Shown one piece after another: positions 37,898 to 47,413 of a stretch of 64,000 nt of DNA. The stretch covers positions 62,001 through 126,000 of the forward strand of contig NZ_JAANPV010000008.1 in NCBI RefSeq assembly GCF_011290505.1, written 5' to 3'. Each line of letters starts with the position of its first letter. The first letter of the stretch is position 1. Below the pieces are notes generated by a model. That model ran no database searches and was not told the DNA's origin. It worked only from the letters and a program-made list of their open reading frames with translations. This DNA is from Paenalcaligenes suwonensis. GTDB taxonomy: Bacteria; Pseudomonadota; Gammaproteobacteria; Burkholderiales; Burkholderiaceae_B. The position numbers and the translations under genes are program-made.

Positions 37898-40093
37898 ATG
37901 GCAGAGCGTTCATTTGTCAAAGAGGTAGAGCTATTACGTCTAGGCGCAGGCGAAGTGTTTAGTGGCGAAGGCATTCTGGCCGTTACCAAAGCACTGTTAG
38001 AGTCTGGCGTCTCGTACGTGGCCGGTTATCAAGGCGCGCCCATTTCACACTTAATGGATGTATTGGCAGATGCCCAAGACATCTTGACTGAAAACGGGAT
38101 TCGTTTCGAGAACAGTGCCAGCGAAGCTACTGCCGCCGCGTCCTTGGCTGCTTCCGTTAACTACCCTCTGCGTGGTGCCGTTACCTTTAAGGCAACGGTA
38201 GGCACTAACGTGGCCTCAGACGCTTTAGCTAACTTGGCCTCGGGCGGTGTTAAAGGTGGCGCGCTGATCATTGTGGGCGAAGACTACGGTGAAGGCTCTT
38301 CTATTATGCAAGAGCGTAGCCACGCCTTTGCCATGAAATCACAAATGTGGATGCTGGACCCACGCCCTAACCTGCCCTGTATTGTGCAAGCAGTAAAAGA
38401 TGGCTTTGATCTGTCTGAGGCCAGTAATACCCCTGTTATGCTGCAACTGCGTATACGTGCCTGTCACGTACACGGCCAATTTGTAGCGTCCGACAACCGA
38501 CGTGCCAAGTTCTCGCTAAAAGAAGCCATGGAGAACCCACAACGCGATTTAGACCGCATTGTGTTGCCACCCGCCAGCTTCTTGCACGAAAAAGAAAAAA
38601 TCGAACAGCGTTGGCCTGCTGCCGTGGAGTTCATCGAATCTCGCCAGCTCAACGAGTTCTTTGGTGATAACCACGACGACATCGGTTTAATTGTTCAAGG
38701 CGGAGGCTATAACAACGTCATCCGTGCCTTGGAGCATTTGGATCTGGCCGATGTGTTTGGCGAGTCCAAAATTCCCATGTACGTGATGAACGTCGCCTAC
38801 CCCTTAATAGAATCCGAAATTCTGCGATTCTGTGAAGGTAAACGTGCCGTACTGGTGCTGGAAGAAGGCCAACCTAACTTTGTAGAGCAAAATATCTCGG
38901 CGATTTTGCGTAAAGCCAAAAGCACGACGGAGCTACACGGTAAAGATTTCTTGCCTATGGCCGGCGAGTACAACACGCAAACCATGCTAAAAGGCTTGCG
39001 CGCTTACTTAGAGCACTATGGTCGTATTGAGCCACAGCCCGCTCGTAAACCACGCGTGATTCCGCTCAAAGAAGAAACCGTACAGCGCCAAACTGCTACA
39101 GCCGTGGCCGCTGAAGTACTGCCTGCCAACTCGCTAAACGAAAACGTGCATGGTCGCCCACCAGGTTTTTGTACTGGTTGCCCCGAGCGCCCTATTTTCA
39201 CTGCCATGAAATTAGTAGAGCGCGAACTGGGCCCACACCACGTGAGCGCCGACATTGGTTGTCACCTGTTCTCTATTTTGCCGCCCTTCCATTTGGGTAA
39301 TACCACGATGGGCTATGGTTTAGGGGGTGCCGGTGCGTCGGCACTGAACACCAACACCAGCAACAAACGTGCTATCTCGGTGATGGGCGACGGGGGTTTC
39401 TGGCACAACGGCTTAACCAGCGGCGTCGCCAATGCAGTGTTCAATAAGAGCGACAACCTCACCATCATTATTGACAACAACTACACGTCAGCCACGGGTG
39501 GTCAGGATATTTTGTCGTCACGTGCACAAAACGTGACCCGCAGCACCAATCACCCTATTGAGAAAGCCGTGAAAGGCGTTGGCGTAGAGTGGATGCGTAC
39601 CATCCGTCGCACCTACAACCTTAAGGCCATGACGGAAACCTTGCGTGATGCGCTTACTACCGACGAAAAAGGCCCCAAAGTACTGATCGCCCAAAGCGAG
39701 TGCATGCTCAATAAGCAACGCCGCGAACGTGGTCAAGTACGTAAAGCCCTAACAGACGGTAAACGCGTGGTACGCGAACGCTTTGGTGTGGATTCCGACA
39801 CCTGCACGGGCGACCACTCTTGCATACGCTTATCGGGCTGCCCGTCGTTATCCATTCGTCCTAACCCTGATGCACTGCGTACTGACCCCGTTGCCACAGT
39901 GATGAATAGCTGCGTGGGTTGCGGTCTGTGCGGTGAAGTGTCACACGCTGCCATTTTGTGCCCCTCGTTTTACCGCGCACAAATCATTCATAACCCTACT
40001 GGCTGGGATCGTTGGCGCGAAAAACTGCGCCGCAACGTGATCGGTTGGTTCCAGCGTCGTAGTGCCGCCAAGCGCGAGCGTTACGCATTCTAA
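37898..40093 (+). CDS. Indolepyruvate ferredoxin oxidoreductase-like protein, alpha subunit (IorA type)
   Basis: A 731-residue TPP enzyme subunit of the 2-oxoacid:acceptor oxidoreductase superfamily. Order: N-terminal pyrimidine domain (GAPISHLMDVL, ENSASEATAAAS), TPP-binding region GDGGFWHNG...IIDNNYTSATGG (about residues 496-530), and a C-terminal iron-sulfur region with CVGCGLCGEVSHAAILCPS (about 670). It oxidatively decarboxylates an aryl 2-oxoacid to the acyl-CoA. In this locus an attractive substrate is isatinate (2-aminophenylglyoxylate), giving anthraniloyl-CoA, rather than indolepyruvate; that is inference. AGGAGG precedes the ATG. Confidence 0.85.
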   Translation: MAERSFVKEVELLRLGAGEVFSGEGILAVTKALLESGVSYVAGYQGAPISHLMDVLADAQDILTENGIRFENSASEATAAASLAASVNYPLRGAVTFKATVGTNVASDALANLASGGVKGGALIIVGEDYGEGSSIMQERSHAFAMKSQMWMLDPRPNLPCIVQAVKDGFDLSEASNTPVMLQLRIRACHVHGQFVASDNRRAKFSLKEAMENPQRDLDRIVLPPASFLHEKEKIEQRWPAAVEFIESRQLNEFFGDNHDDIGLIVQGGGYNNVIRALEHLDLADVFGESKIPMYVMNVAYPLIESEILRFCEGKRAVLVLEEGQPNFVEQNISAILRKAKSTTELHGKDFLPMAGEYNTQTMLKGLRAYLEHYGRIEPQPARKPRVIPLKEETVQRQTATAVAAEVLPANSLNENVHGRPPGFCTGCPERPIFTAMKLVERELGPHHVSADIGCHLFSILPPFHLGNTTMGYGLGGAGASALNTNTSNKRAISVMGDGGFWHNGLTSGVANAVFNKSDNLTIIIDNNYTSATGGQDILSSRAQNVTRSTNHPIEKAVKGVGVEWMRTIRRTYNLKAMTETLRDALTTDEKGPKVLIAQSECMLNKQRRERGQVRKALTDGKRVVRERFGVDSDTCTGDHSCIRLSGCPSLSIRPNPDALRTDPVATVMNSCVGCGLCGEVSHAAILCPSFYRAQIIHNPTGWDRWREKLRRNVIGWFQRRSAAKRERYAF

Positions 40094-40113
40094 GCAGCAG
40101 GGAGAGAGATATC

Positions 40114-41625
40114 ATGCAAGTTAAACCCATAAAAATTGCTATTTTGGCGATGGGCGGTGAAGGTGGTGGTGTATTGGCCGACTGGGTAGTTAGCCTAGGC
40201 GAGCACAATGGTTACTTCGCACAAACCACGTCGGTGCCTGGTGTAGCACAGCGTACCGGTGCCACCATTTATTACGTGGAACTGTTCCCCGTTAGTGCCG
40301 CCCCCAACGATAAAAAACCGGTGCTGTCGCTGATGCCCATGCCCGGCGACGTGGATATTGTGCTGGCGTCTGAACTGATGGAAGCGGGTCGTGCGGTACA
40401 GCGCGGCATTGTGACCGACGACCGCACTACGCTCATCGCTTCTACTCACCGTGTGTATTCCATTGCTGAGAAAACCGCCATGGGTGATGGCCGTGTAGAT
40501 AGCGATGCGTTGATTCAGCACGCTAAGCAAGCAGCTAAACGCTTTATCCATTTCAATATGGCCAAGGCCGCGGAAGATGCAGGCAGTGTGATCAGTGCCG
40601 TTATGTTTGGTGCCTTATCCGCCACCGGCGTACTGCCCTTTAGCCGCGAGCAATTTGAGCAAACCATTGAGCGTGGTGGCGTAGGTGTGAAGCCTAGCTT
40701 ACGTGCCTTTGATTCCGCATACAGTCGCGTTAACGCGGCAGAAGACGAGCCTGCTGATGACGACAAGCCCGCCCTGCCCGACCCAGCGACAGTGAACCCC
40801 AAACACCCTCGTGTTGCAGCGCTGGTAGAACGTGTGCGTCAACGCTTCCCTATTGAGACTCAGCCTATAGTGCTGGAAGGTACCCGCCGCTTAATAGACT
40901 TTCAAGATATAGCCTATGGCGAGCTGTATATAGACCGACTGGACGCCTTGCATCAAAAAATGCGTGCCGACGACTACCTACTGCTTAGCGAAGCGGCTCG
41001 TTATTTAGCGCTATGGATGTCCTTTGAAGACGCCATTCGTGTAGCTGAACTCAAAACCCGTGCCACCCGCTTTGAACGCGTGAGCCAAGAGGTGCAATTG
41101 GCTTCTGGCCAAATCCTCGCCATTAACGAATACATGCACCCTAGGGTAGAAGAGATTAGTGAAATTCTGCCCTGCCAGCGCCTAGCGCGTTGGTTGTTGA
41201 ACCCCAAATCGTGGGGGCATCGTGTGCTGCGTAGCATGACAGGCAAAGGCCGTGTCATCCAAACCAGTTCTCTACGTGGTTTTATGCTGCTCAATACCTT
41301 AAGTGGCATGAAACGCTGGCGTCGTAGCACTCTGCGCTTCCAAGCCGAGCAACAACGCATTGAAGAATGGCTGCAACGCATTAGCAGTCATGCGACTAGC
41401 CACCCCGCTTTGGCGCTGGAGATTACCCGTGCCCAACGCTTGGTTAAAGGCTATGGCGATACCCACCAACGTGGTTTGCGTAATTTCGCAACCCTAATGG
41501 GGGTGTTGGATCAATACCCTGATCGCATTTCCCCCGACATGCTACACGCCCTGCGTGATGCGGCGTTGGCTGATGAACATGGAAAGAAATTAGACGAAAC
41601 AAGACAGGCGTACGCCTTAGTTTAA
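40114..41625 (+). CDS. Indolepyruvate ferredoxin oxidoreductase-like protein, beta subunit with C-terminal extension (IorB type)
   Basis: A 503-residue protein. Residues 1-200 are the gamma/beta-type domain of 2-oxoacid oxidoreductases (AILAMGGEGGGVLADWVV, TTSVPGVAQRTGATIYYVE). A long C-terminal part of the DUF6537 type (about 210-503) follows, rich in Arg and helical. This long IorB form is known from proteobacteria, often with IorA-like partners in aromatic degradation. It lies 20 bases after the alpha subunit and the two must form one enzyme. The electron acceptor is not encoded here. Confidence 0.83.
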   Translation: MQVKPIKIAILAMGGEGGGVLADWVVSLGEHNGYFAQTTSVPGVAQRTGATIYYVELFPVSAAPNDKKPVLSLMPMPGDVDIVLASELMEAGRAVQRGIVTDDRTTLIASTHRVYSIAEKTAMGDGRVDSDALIQHAKQAAKRFIHFNMAKAAEDAGSVISAVMFGALSATGVLPFSREQFEQTIERGGVGVKPSLRAFDSAYSRVNAAEDEPADDDKPALPDPATVNPKHPRVAALVERVRQRFPIETQPIVLEGTRRLIDFQDIAYGELYIDRLDALHQKMRADDYLLLSEAARYLALWMSFEDAIRVAELKTRATRFERVSQEVQLASGQILAINEYMHPRVEEISEILPCQRLARWLLNPKSWGHRVLRSMTGKGRVIQTSSLRGFMLLNTLSGMKRWRRSTLRFQAEQQRIEEWLQRISSHATSHPALALEITRAQRLVKGYGDTHQRGLRNFATLMGVLDQYPDRISPDMLHALRDAALADEHGKKLDETRQAYALV

Positions 41626-41666
41626 AAGCTTTATGTCAGCAATTGCTGTAGACCACCGTCAGATAC

Positions 41667-41679
41667 TTTACTACTAAAC
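41667..41679. promoter_or_regulatory. Candidate common operator, site 2 (TTTACTACTAAAC)
   Basis: This is a TTTA-N4-TAAAC inverted repeat 102 bases before the second marR gene. The identical 13-mer occurs at 50073, before the Rieske reductase gene. Confidence 0.55.
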
Positions 41680-41781
41680 AATATAGTGTAGAATGCAATT
41701 TGACTACGTGCGTATGTGACGGCTTGGTCTTTATTGTTAACGTACTGCGTCCTCCTTGAAGGGTGCGCTTGGAATCAGAAA

Positions 41782-42297
41782 ATGCAACCAACCACAGACT
41801 TGGATTTGTCTACCGAACTCGTACAAGACAGCGGCTATGAAGGGCGTATTAGCCCCAAAGACCCAGCAACGGTACGCCTTTGGCTTAGGCTCATGACATG
41901 CACCAAGCAAATCGAGGACGAAATACGTAAACGTCTACGTACGAATTTTGATATTTCACTGGCCCGTTTCGACTACATGGCGCAGCTGTATCGCTACCCT
42001 CAAGGTCTGAAAATGGGTGAGTTATCCCGCTATTTAATGGTGACCAGTGGGAACATCACTGGTTTAACCGATGAGCTTTCACGCGAAGGCTTGGTATCGC
42101 GAGTCAGCAGTCCCACCGATAGACGCACATGGTTGCTGCACCTTACCCCTAAAGGTAAGAGCGCATTTGAACAAATGGCTAGTCAACACAACCAATGGCT
42201 AAGCGAACTGTTCGATGGCATGGACCACGACGTCATCGTAGAAGTCTTGCAGCAGCTGGGGCAATTGCGTGTGCATTTGCAAAAGAACCTCGGCTAA
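41782..42297 (+). CDS. MarR-family transcriptional regulator (second)
   Basis: The protein is 171 residues from the ATG at 41782 (GGAATCAG before it). A GTG at 41716 in frame would add 22 Cys/Leu-rich residues and is less likely. The HTH is MGELSRYLMVTSGNITGLTDELSREGL, in two parts, with wing SPTDRRTWLLHLTPKG. It has an unusually long acidic N-terminus before the dimer helix. It probably heads the unit with the downstream thioesterase. It is the best candidate to bind the TTTA-N4-TAAAC sites, one of which precedes it. Confidence 0.85.
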   Translation: MQPTTDLDLSTELVQDSGYEGRISPKDPATVRLWLRLMTCTKQIEDEIRKRLRTNFDISLARFDYMAQLYRYPQGLKMGELSRYLMVTSGNITGLTDELSREGLVSRVSSPTDRRTWLLHLTPKGKSAFEQMASQHNQWLSELFDGMDHDVIVEVLQQLGQLRVHLQKNLG

Positions 42298-42400
42298 CTA
42301 CTGATAACCCCACCGGCCAGGCTAACCATAACAAGCATGTAACCTGGCTTTACCTAGACCTAGCGCTTTATGGCGTCACTATAAACAAAAAGGAAAACGC

Positions 42401-42853
42401 ATGGAATCAAAGCCATACACGCAAAAACACCGAATCCGTTTTTCGGAATGCGACCCTGCAGGCATTGTGTTCTATCCGCAGTACTTTGTCATGTTCAACG
42501 ATCTGCTTGAAAAGTGGATTGACGACATCGTCCCCACCGTAGGTTTTCATGGCGTTATTGCCGATCGTAAAGTTGGCTTACCCACCGTGCATCTGGATGC
42601 CGATTTCAGAGCCATCAGCAAAATGGGTGACGACGTTATCCTGAGCCTAAGCATTGAACGCCTAGGCGGACGCTCCATTCAACTGCACCTGCAATGCACC
42701 GATTTAGAAGGTCAGTTGCGTATGGAGATTAACCAAGTCATTGTGACCACCTCGTTGGTGACCCACAAAGCTATTGATATTCCAGAGTTTTTACGTACCC
42801 CCATGCAGGCTTACGTGCAGAAAGAAGCCGCTGTGATGGATAGCGCAAAATAA
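42401..42853 (+). CDS. Acyl-CoA thioesterase, 4-hydroxybenzoyl-CoA thioesterase (4HBT) family
   Basis: A 150-residue hotdog-fold enzyme. The catalytic motif RFSECDPAGIVFYPQYF with Asp at residue 18 is that of 4-hydroxybenzoyl-CoA-type thioesterases. Its position before the aryl-CoA hydroxylase suggests that it releases the hydroxylated aromatic acid (gentisate or 5-hydroxyanthranilate) from CoA before ring cleavage. That role is inferred. AAAAGGAAAA is the ribosome site. Confidence 0.85.
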   Translation: MESKPYTQKHRIRFSECDPAGIVFYPQYFVMFNDLLEKWIDDIVPTVGFHGVIADRKVGLPTVHLDADFRAISKMGDDVILSLSIERLGGRSIQLHLQCTDLEGQLRMEINQVIVTTSLVTHKAIDIPEFLRTPMQAYVQKEAAVMDSAK

Positions 42854-42895
42854 ATCGCGTTTTTTCCTGTACCTAAATACTTTATTTGTATATTA

Positions 42896-42908
42896 TTTAT
42901 TAATAAAC
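42896..42908. promoter_or_regulatory. Candidate common operator, site 3 (TTTATTAATAAAC)
   Basis: A TTTA-N4-TAAAC inverted repeat 52 bases before the start of the hydroxylase-reductase fusion gene, within an A/T-rich promoter region. Confidence 0.55.
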
Positions 42909-42960
42909 ATACTACTCTGCATCTAATTCAGCGTGGTAATACCTATAAAAGGGAGCAAAC

Positions 42961-45249
42961 ATGAAGATCGTATGCATAGGAGGAGGCCCCGCTGGCCTGT
43001 ATTTCGGTCTACTAATGAAGCTGCAAGACCCTAGCAACGAGATCATCGTAGTGGAGCGCAACCGCCCCTACGATACCTTTGGCTGGGGCGTGGTCTTCTC
43101 AGATGCCACCATGGAAAACCTGCGCGAGGCAGATCCTGTTTCGGCGCAAACCATCGGTGATGCTTTTAACCACTGGGACGACATAGAAACGCACTTCAAA
43201 GGCAGCGCACAGCGTAGTCGCGGGCACGGGTTCGTGGGCATTGGCCGCAAGAAACTGCTGAACATTCTGCAGGCGCGCTGTGAAGAAATTGGTGTGAAAC
43301 TGGTATTTGAAACCTTCGTTGAAGACGAACTTGAAATTGCCCGTAAATACCAAGCTGACCTAGTCATTGCTTCCGACGGTATTAACAGCCGTATTCGCAC
43401 TAAATACGCGCAAAGCTACCAACCCGACATTGACGAACGCCAATGCCGTTTTGTGTGGTTAGGTACAGAGAAAAAATTCGACGCTTTCAACTTCATCTTT
43501 GTTGAAAACGAGCACGGCTGGTTCCAAGCTCACGCGTACCGTTTTGAAAATGGCTTATCTACCTTCATCGTGGAAACTCCGCATGAAGTGTGGGAGAAAG
43601 CCGGCATCGAAAACATGAGCCAAGAAGAAGGTATAGCCTACTGTGAAAAACTGTTTGCACCCCACTTAGATGGCCACAAACTGATCAGTAATGCCTCGCA
43701 CTTGCGTGGCTCGGCTATCTGGATTCGCTTCCCGCGTGTGATCTGCCGCAAATGGGTACATTGGGAAAACGTAGACGGTAAACAAATCCCCTTCGTCTTA
43801 ATGGGGGATGCCGCCCATACCGCCCACTTCTCTATTGGTTCAGGCACGAAGCTGGCACTGGAAGATTCCATTTCATTGGCGCAGCATCTGAAAGATGACG
43901 CCAATTTGGAAACAGCGCTAAAAGAATATGAGGCTGCACGTGGCATTGATGTGCTGCGCATTCAAAATGCGGCGCGTAACTCTACCGAGTGGTTTGAAAA
44001 CGTAGCGCGTTACGCCAACATGGCACCCGAGCAATTCACCTACTCTATGCTCACCCGTTCGCAACGTATCTCGCACGAGAACCTGCGCCTGCGTGACCCA
44101 GAAGGCATTGCCGACTTTGAGCGCTGGTTTGCCACCGATGCTGGCCTGAAACTGGAAAAGGGCGAGCAAGCCCCGCCTCCTATGTTTACGCCTTTCACCC
44201 TGCGCTGCATGAAGCTGAAAAACCGCGTGGTCTTTGCCCCTACGTTGATGTACTCGGCTAAAGACGGCATGGTGAACGATTTCCATCACACCCACTATGG
44301 CGCCAGAGCCTTGGGTGGTGCGGCTCTGCTAATGGCTGAAATGACTGCTGTCACCCCAGAAGGCCGTGTGACCCCTGGATGTGCGGGCTTATGGAATGAC
44401 GAACAAACCGCTGCTTGGAAAAAAATCGTAGACCACGTACATAGCTTGGATGCTCGCATTGGTATTCAGCTAGGCCACGCTGGCCGTCGCGGTTCTACGC
44501 AAGTAGGTTGGGAACGCGCCAACAAACCTTTGTCCTCTGGTAACTGGGCTTTGGTATCTGCCTCGGCCATTGCTTACGACGCTGACAGCGCCACACCTAG
44601 CGCACTGAATAGCGCACAAATGGCAGACATTCGCGATGCCTTCGTCGCAGCGACTAAACGTGCTGACGCGGCTGGCTTTGACTGCGTGGAACTGCAAGCA
44701 GGCCACGGCTACTTGCTGTCCAGCTTTATCTCCCCGCTTACCAACCAGCGCACCGATGAATTTGGCGGCAGCTTAGAAAACCGCCTGCGTTACCCCATAG
44801 AAGTGCTTAAAGCCATGCGTGCTGCGCTGTCTAGCGACAAACCGCTATTGGTACGCATTTCGGCACACGATTGGGCGGAAGGCGGTATTACCCCTGACGA
44901 CGCCGTAGCCATTGCGAAGCAATTCAAAGCTGCCGGTGCTGATCTGGTGGATGTATCCAGTGGTGAAGTGGTTGCGCATCAGAAACCCGTGTATGGCCGT
45001 ATGTTCCAAACACCGTTTGCTGACCGCATCCGTAATGAAGCATCCATTCCTACTATGGCTGTGGGTGCGATTCTTGAAGCAGACCATGCTAATAGCATCA
45101 TTGCCGCAGGCCGTGCTGATCTATGTGCACTTTCCCGTGGCTTCCTAGCTAACCCCGCTTGGCCCCTACACGAGGCTGCCAAACTAGGCTATCAGGACAT
45201 CACATGGCCTGCCCCTTATCTGTGGGGTAAGGACTGGCTCTCACGCTAG
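42961..45249 (+). CDS. Bifunctional salicylyl-CoA 5-hydroxylase / 2-aminobenzoyl-CoA monooxygenase-reductase-like fusion
   Basis: A 762-residue fusion. Residues 1 to about 390 are an FAD aromatic monooxygenase ([13 protein letters not shown] dinucleotide loop; [21 protein letters not shown] in part). Residues about 407 to 762 are an Old Yellow Enzyme domain ([43 protein letters not shown]). This architecture is known for 2-aminobenzoyl-CoA monooxygenase/reductase and for proteins annotated as salicylyl-CoA 5-hydroxylase. It should hydroxylate an ortho-substituted benzoyl-CoA at C5. The upstream oxidoreductase points to anthraniloyl-CoA, while the downstream gentisate-type dioxygenase fits a 5-hydroxylated product. 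Confidence 0.88.
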   Translation: MKIVCIGGGPAGLYFGLLMKLQDPSNEIIVVERNRPYDTFGWGVVFSDATMENLREADPVSAQTIGDAFNHWDDIETHFKGSAQRSRGHGFVGIGRKKLLNILQARCEEIGVKLVFETFVEDELEIARKYQADLVIASDGINSRIRTKYAQSYQPDIDERQCRFVWLGTEKKFDAFNFIFVENEHGWFQAHAYRFENGLSTFIVETPHEVWEKAGIENMSQEEGIAYCEKLFAPHLDGHKLISNASHLRGSAIWIRFPRVICRKWVHWENVDGKQIPFVLMGDAAHTAHFSIGSGTKLALEDSISLAQHLKDDANLETALKEYEAARGIDVLRIQNAARNSTEWFENVARYANMAPEQFTYSMLTRSQRISHENLRLRDPEGIADFERWFATDAGLKLEKGEQAPPPMFTPFTLRCMKLKNRVVFAPTLMYSAKDGMVNDFHHTHYGARALGGAALLMAEMTAVTPEGRVTPGCAGLWNDEQTAAWKKIVDHVHSLDARIGIQLGHAGRRGSTQVGWERANKPLSSGNWALVSASAIAYDADSATPSALNSAQMADIRDAFVAATKRADAAGFDCVELQAGHGYLLSSFISPLTNQRTDEFGGSLENRLRYPIEVLKAMRAALSSDKPLLVRISAHDWAEGGITPDDAVAIAKQFKAAGADLVDVSSGEVVAHQKPVYGRMFQTPFADRIRNEASIPTMAVGAILEADHANSIIAAGRADLCALSRGFLANPAWPLHEAAKLGYQDITWPAPYLWGKDWLSR

Positions 45250-45293
45250 CTACCCCTCACGTGCTACATGGCTGAAGATCAAAGGAGACAACA

Positions 45294-46421
45294 ATGACAC
45301 AAGAACGCTATGACACCTACAAAGAAGATGTGATTGGACGTGCCAACGTCACTGACACGCCCGAACTCATTGCGTACTACCGCGAGCTGGAAAAATTCGA
45401 GACGGGTGCGCTGTGGAACGTCGCCAATAAAATTGAACCGTGGGAACCCAAGTCTGACTCGGTACCCGTAGTGTGGCGCTTCAAAGATTTGCGCGACTAC
45501 GTGCTGCGTTCGGTAGATTTGGTCACCCCTGAACAAGCCGGTCGCCGCGTTATTTACCTGAATAACCCTGGTCGTCGCGATTTCGCGGCTGCCGTAGGTT
45601 GGTTGTACTCGGGCCTGCAAGTCATGCATCCCGGTGAAGCCGCCTCGGCACACGCTCACTCGTCGTCCGCCTTGCGTTTCATTATGGAAGGCTCGGGCGC
45701 TTACACCGTGGTAGACGGCCACAAAATGACCTTGGGCGCGAATGACTTTGTGTTAACGCCTAATGGCTCGTGGCACGAGCACGGTGTCAGCTCTGACGGT
45801 ACGACGTGCATCTGGCAAGATGGTTTGGACATTCCTCTGGTGAATGCTCTGGAAGCGGGCTTTTACGCTGTGCACCCCGACTTGCAGCAAGCCGTCACTT
45901 ACCCAGTGAATGACGCTACCAACATTTGGGGCGGCCCAGGTTTAAAACCTACCTTGCACGACTGGCAAAAACCGTACTCACCGCTGTTGAAGTACGAGTG
46001 GGAGCCTACTTACGAAGCTCTGCAACGTTATGCCAAAGTGTCCGAAGGCAGCCCATTTGATGGCCTGATCATGGACTACTTGAACCCGCTAACAGGCGGC
46101 CCGGTGATGGCTACCATGGGCGCCAGCATGCAAATGTTGCTACCCGGCCAACACACCAAGGCCCACCGCCACACAGGCAGCATTATTTACCACGTCGCCA
46201 AAGGCCACGGGCATTCCATTATTAATGGCAAACGCTATGACTGGAACGAGCACGATATTTTCTGCGTGCCTTCATGGATGTTCCACGAACATGTCAACGG
46301 CTCCAACACCGAAGACGCTTGCTTGTTCTCGTTCCATGATCTGCCCACCATGCGTGCACTGAATCTTTATCGTGAAGAAGCCTTAGCCGACAACGGCGGG
46401 CATCAAATCATTACTAACTAA
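45294..46421 (+). CDS. Gentisate 1,2-dioxygenase-like cupin
   Basis: A 375-residue bicupin. The N-terminal cupin has the iron ligands in EAASAHAHSSSALRF (about residues 113-127), and the C-terminal cupin has HTKAHRHTGSIIYHV. Overall it is gentisate 1,2-dioxygenase: Fe(II)-dependent cleavage between the carboxyl-bearing carbon and its substituted neighbour. In this locus it could act on 5-hydroxyanthranilate instead, which would leave an amide in the product. Substrate choice cannot be decided by eye. AAAGGAG precedes the ATG. Confidence 0.87.
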   Translation: MTQERYDTYKEDVIGRANVTDTPELIAYYRELEKFETGALWNVANKIEPWEPKSDSVPVVWRFKDLRDYVLRSVDLVTPEQAGRRVIYLNNPGRRDFAAAVGWLYSGLQVMHPGEAASAHAHSSSALRFIMEGSGAYTVVDGHKMTLGANDFVLTPNGSWHEHGVSSDGTTCIWQDGLDIPLVNALEAGFYAVHPDLQQAVTYPVNDATNIWGGPGLKPTLHDWQKPYSPLLKYEWEPTYEALQRYAKVSEGSPFDGLIMDYLNPLTGGPVMATMGASMQMLLPGQHTKAHRHTGSIIYHVAKGHGHSIINGKRYDWNEHDIFCVPSWMFHEHVNGSNTEDACLFSFHDLPTMRALNLYREEALADNGGHQIITN

Positions 46422-46436
46422 CACCTTTGCATCCTT

Positions 46437-46457
46437 ACATGCCTAGCAAAGGCATGT
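46437..46457 (+). other. Intercistronic hairpin (dioxygenase / FAH hydrolase)
   Basis: ACATGCCT and AGGCATGT form a perfect 8-bp stem with a 5-base loop, followed by TTCG, in the 57-base gap between the cupin dioxygenase and the FAH hydrolase genes. It is probably an mRNA-processing or stability element, or a weak attenuator. Confidence 0.5.
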
Positions 46458-46478
46458 TTCGTAACTCTGGAGAAGAAA

Positions 46479-47402
46479 ATGCGTCTCGTAACTTACCGCA
46501 GTGAACCCGCAGCAGCTGGCCGTTTAGGCGCTATCGTTAACGACTTGGTTGTTGACCTGCACGATTTTGGCGTTGTGACTGGCACCCCTCTGCCAGACAA
46601 CATGCTGGACTTCATCGACATGGGTCCTGCTACAGTCACAGCCGTTTCCCGCCTGCTGAACGAATACAGCGACGATATGCCCATTGGCGTAGCCGTACCA
46701 CTGGCTAACGTTAAGCTGCTGGCCCCTATTCCTCGCCCACGTAAAAACATCTTTGGTATTGGCTTGAACTACGTAGAGCACGTAGCCGAATCCAGCCGTA
46801 CGTTGGACACCTCCAAAGAGTTGCCTAAAGAGCCAGTCATTTTCTCTAAACCACCAACCACCGTTGTGGGCCCTGGCGATGCGATTGAGCACAACAAAAA
46901 CATCACCCAACAAATGGACTGGGAAGTTGAGTTGGCCGTCATCATGGGCACACGTGCTAAACGTGTGAGCAAAGAAGATGCACTGAACTACGTATTTGGC
47001 TACAGCGCCATGATCGACGTAAGCGCACGTGATTGCCGCCGTGCTGGTCAGTGGATTTACTCCAAAGGCCAAGACACTTACGCCCCATTTGGCCCCGTCA
47101 TCATTACTGCTGACGAACTGCCAGACCCACACAACATCAACCTCAGCCTGACCTTAAATGGCGTGACCAAACAAAGCTCCAACACACGTCACATGCTGTT
47201 CAACGTGAATCACCTGATCGCTGACATCAGCGCCGGTATCACGCTGGAACCCGGTGACATTATCGCTACCGGTACTCCTGAAGGCGTAGGCGCAGGCCGT
47301 AGCCCACAAGAGTGGATGTGGCCAGGTGATGTAGTAGAAGCCTACGTAGAACACATCGGCACACTGCGTCACCCTATTGTTGACGTAACACCCAACAAAT
47401 AA
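46479..47402 (+). CDS. Fumarylpyruvate hydrolase-like FAH-family enzyme
   Basis: A 307-residue FAH-domain hydrolase. GIGLNYVEHV and EPVIFSKPPTTVVGPGD are standard, and the metal ligands are in DWEVELAVIMG. GDIIATGTPEGVGAGR is the C-terminal active-site loop. It follows the ring-cleavage gene, so it should hydrolyse the maleyl/fumarylpyruvate-type product to pyruvate and a C4 acid. No separate maleylpyruvate isomerase is present, so it may act on the cis product directly. Confidence 0.87.
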   Translation: MRLVTYRSEPAAAGRLGAIVNDLVVDLHDFGVVTGTPLPDNMLDFIDMGPATVTAVSRLLNEYSDDMPIGVAVPLANVKLLAPIPRPRKNIFGIGLNYVEHVAESSRTLDTSKELPKEPVIFSKPPTTVVGPGDAIEHNKNITQQMDWEVELAVIMGTRAKRVSKEDALNYVFGYSAMIDVSARDCRRAGQWIYSKGQDTYAPFGPVIITADELPDPHNINLSLTLNGVTKQSSNTRHMLFNVNHLIADISAGITLEPGDIIATGTPEGVGAGRSPQEWMWPGDVVEAYVEHIGTLRHPIVDVTPNK

Positions 47403-47413
47403 GGAATAGTCAC

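Noticed and set aside
42367-42386. TTTA...TAAAC half-sites before the thioesterase gene as a sixth operator
   Set aside because: The spacer is 11 rather than 4 bases, so it does not match the consensus; mentioned only as a weak relative.
42961-46421. Simple salicylate-to-gentisate pathway as the sole function of the locus
   Set aside because: It would leave the Rieske oxygenase, cyclase, IorAB-like enzyme and thiolase/DUF35 pair unexplained. It is kept as an alternative for part of the route.
46524-47132. 202-residue minus-strand ORF opposite the FAH hydrolase
   Set aside because: Shadow frame; the plus-strand gene has clear metal ligands and family motifs.
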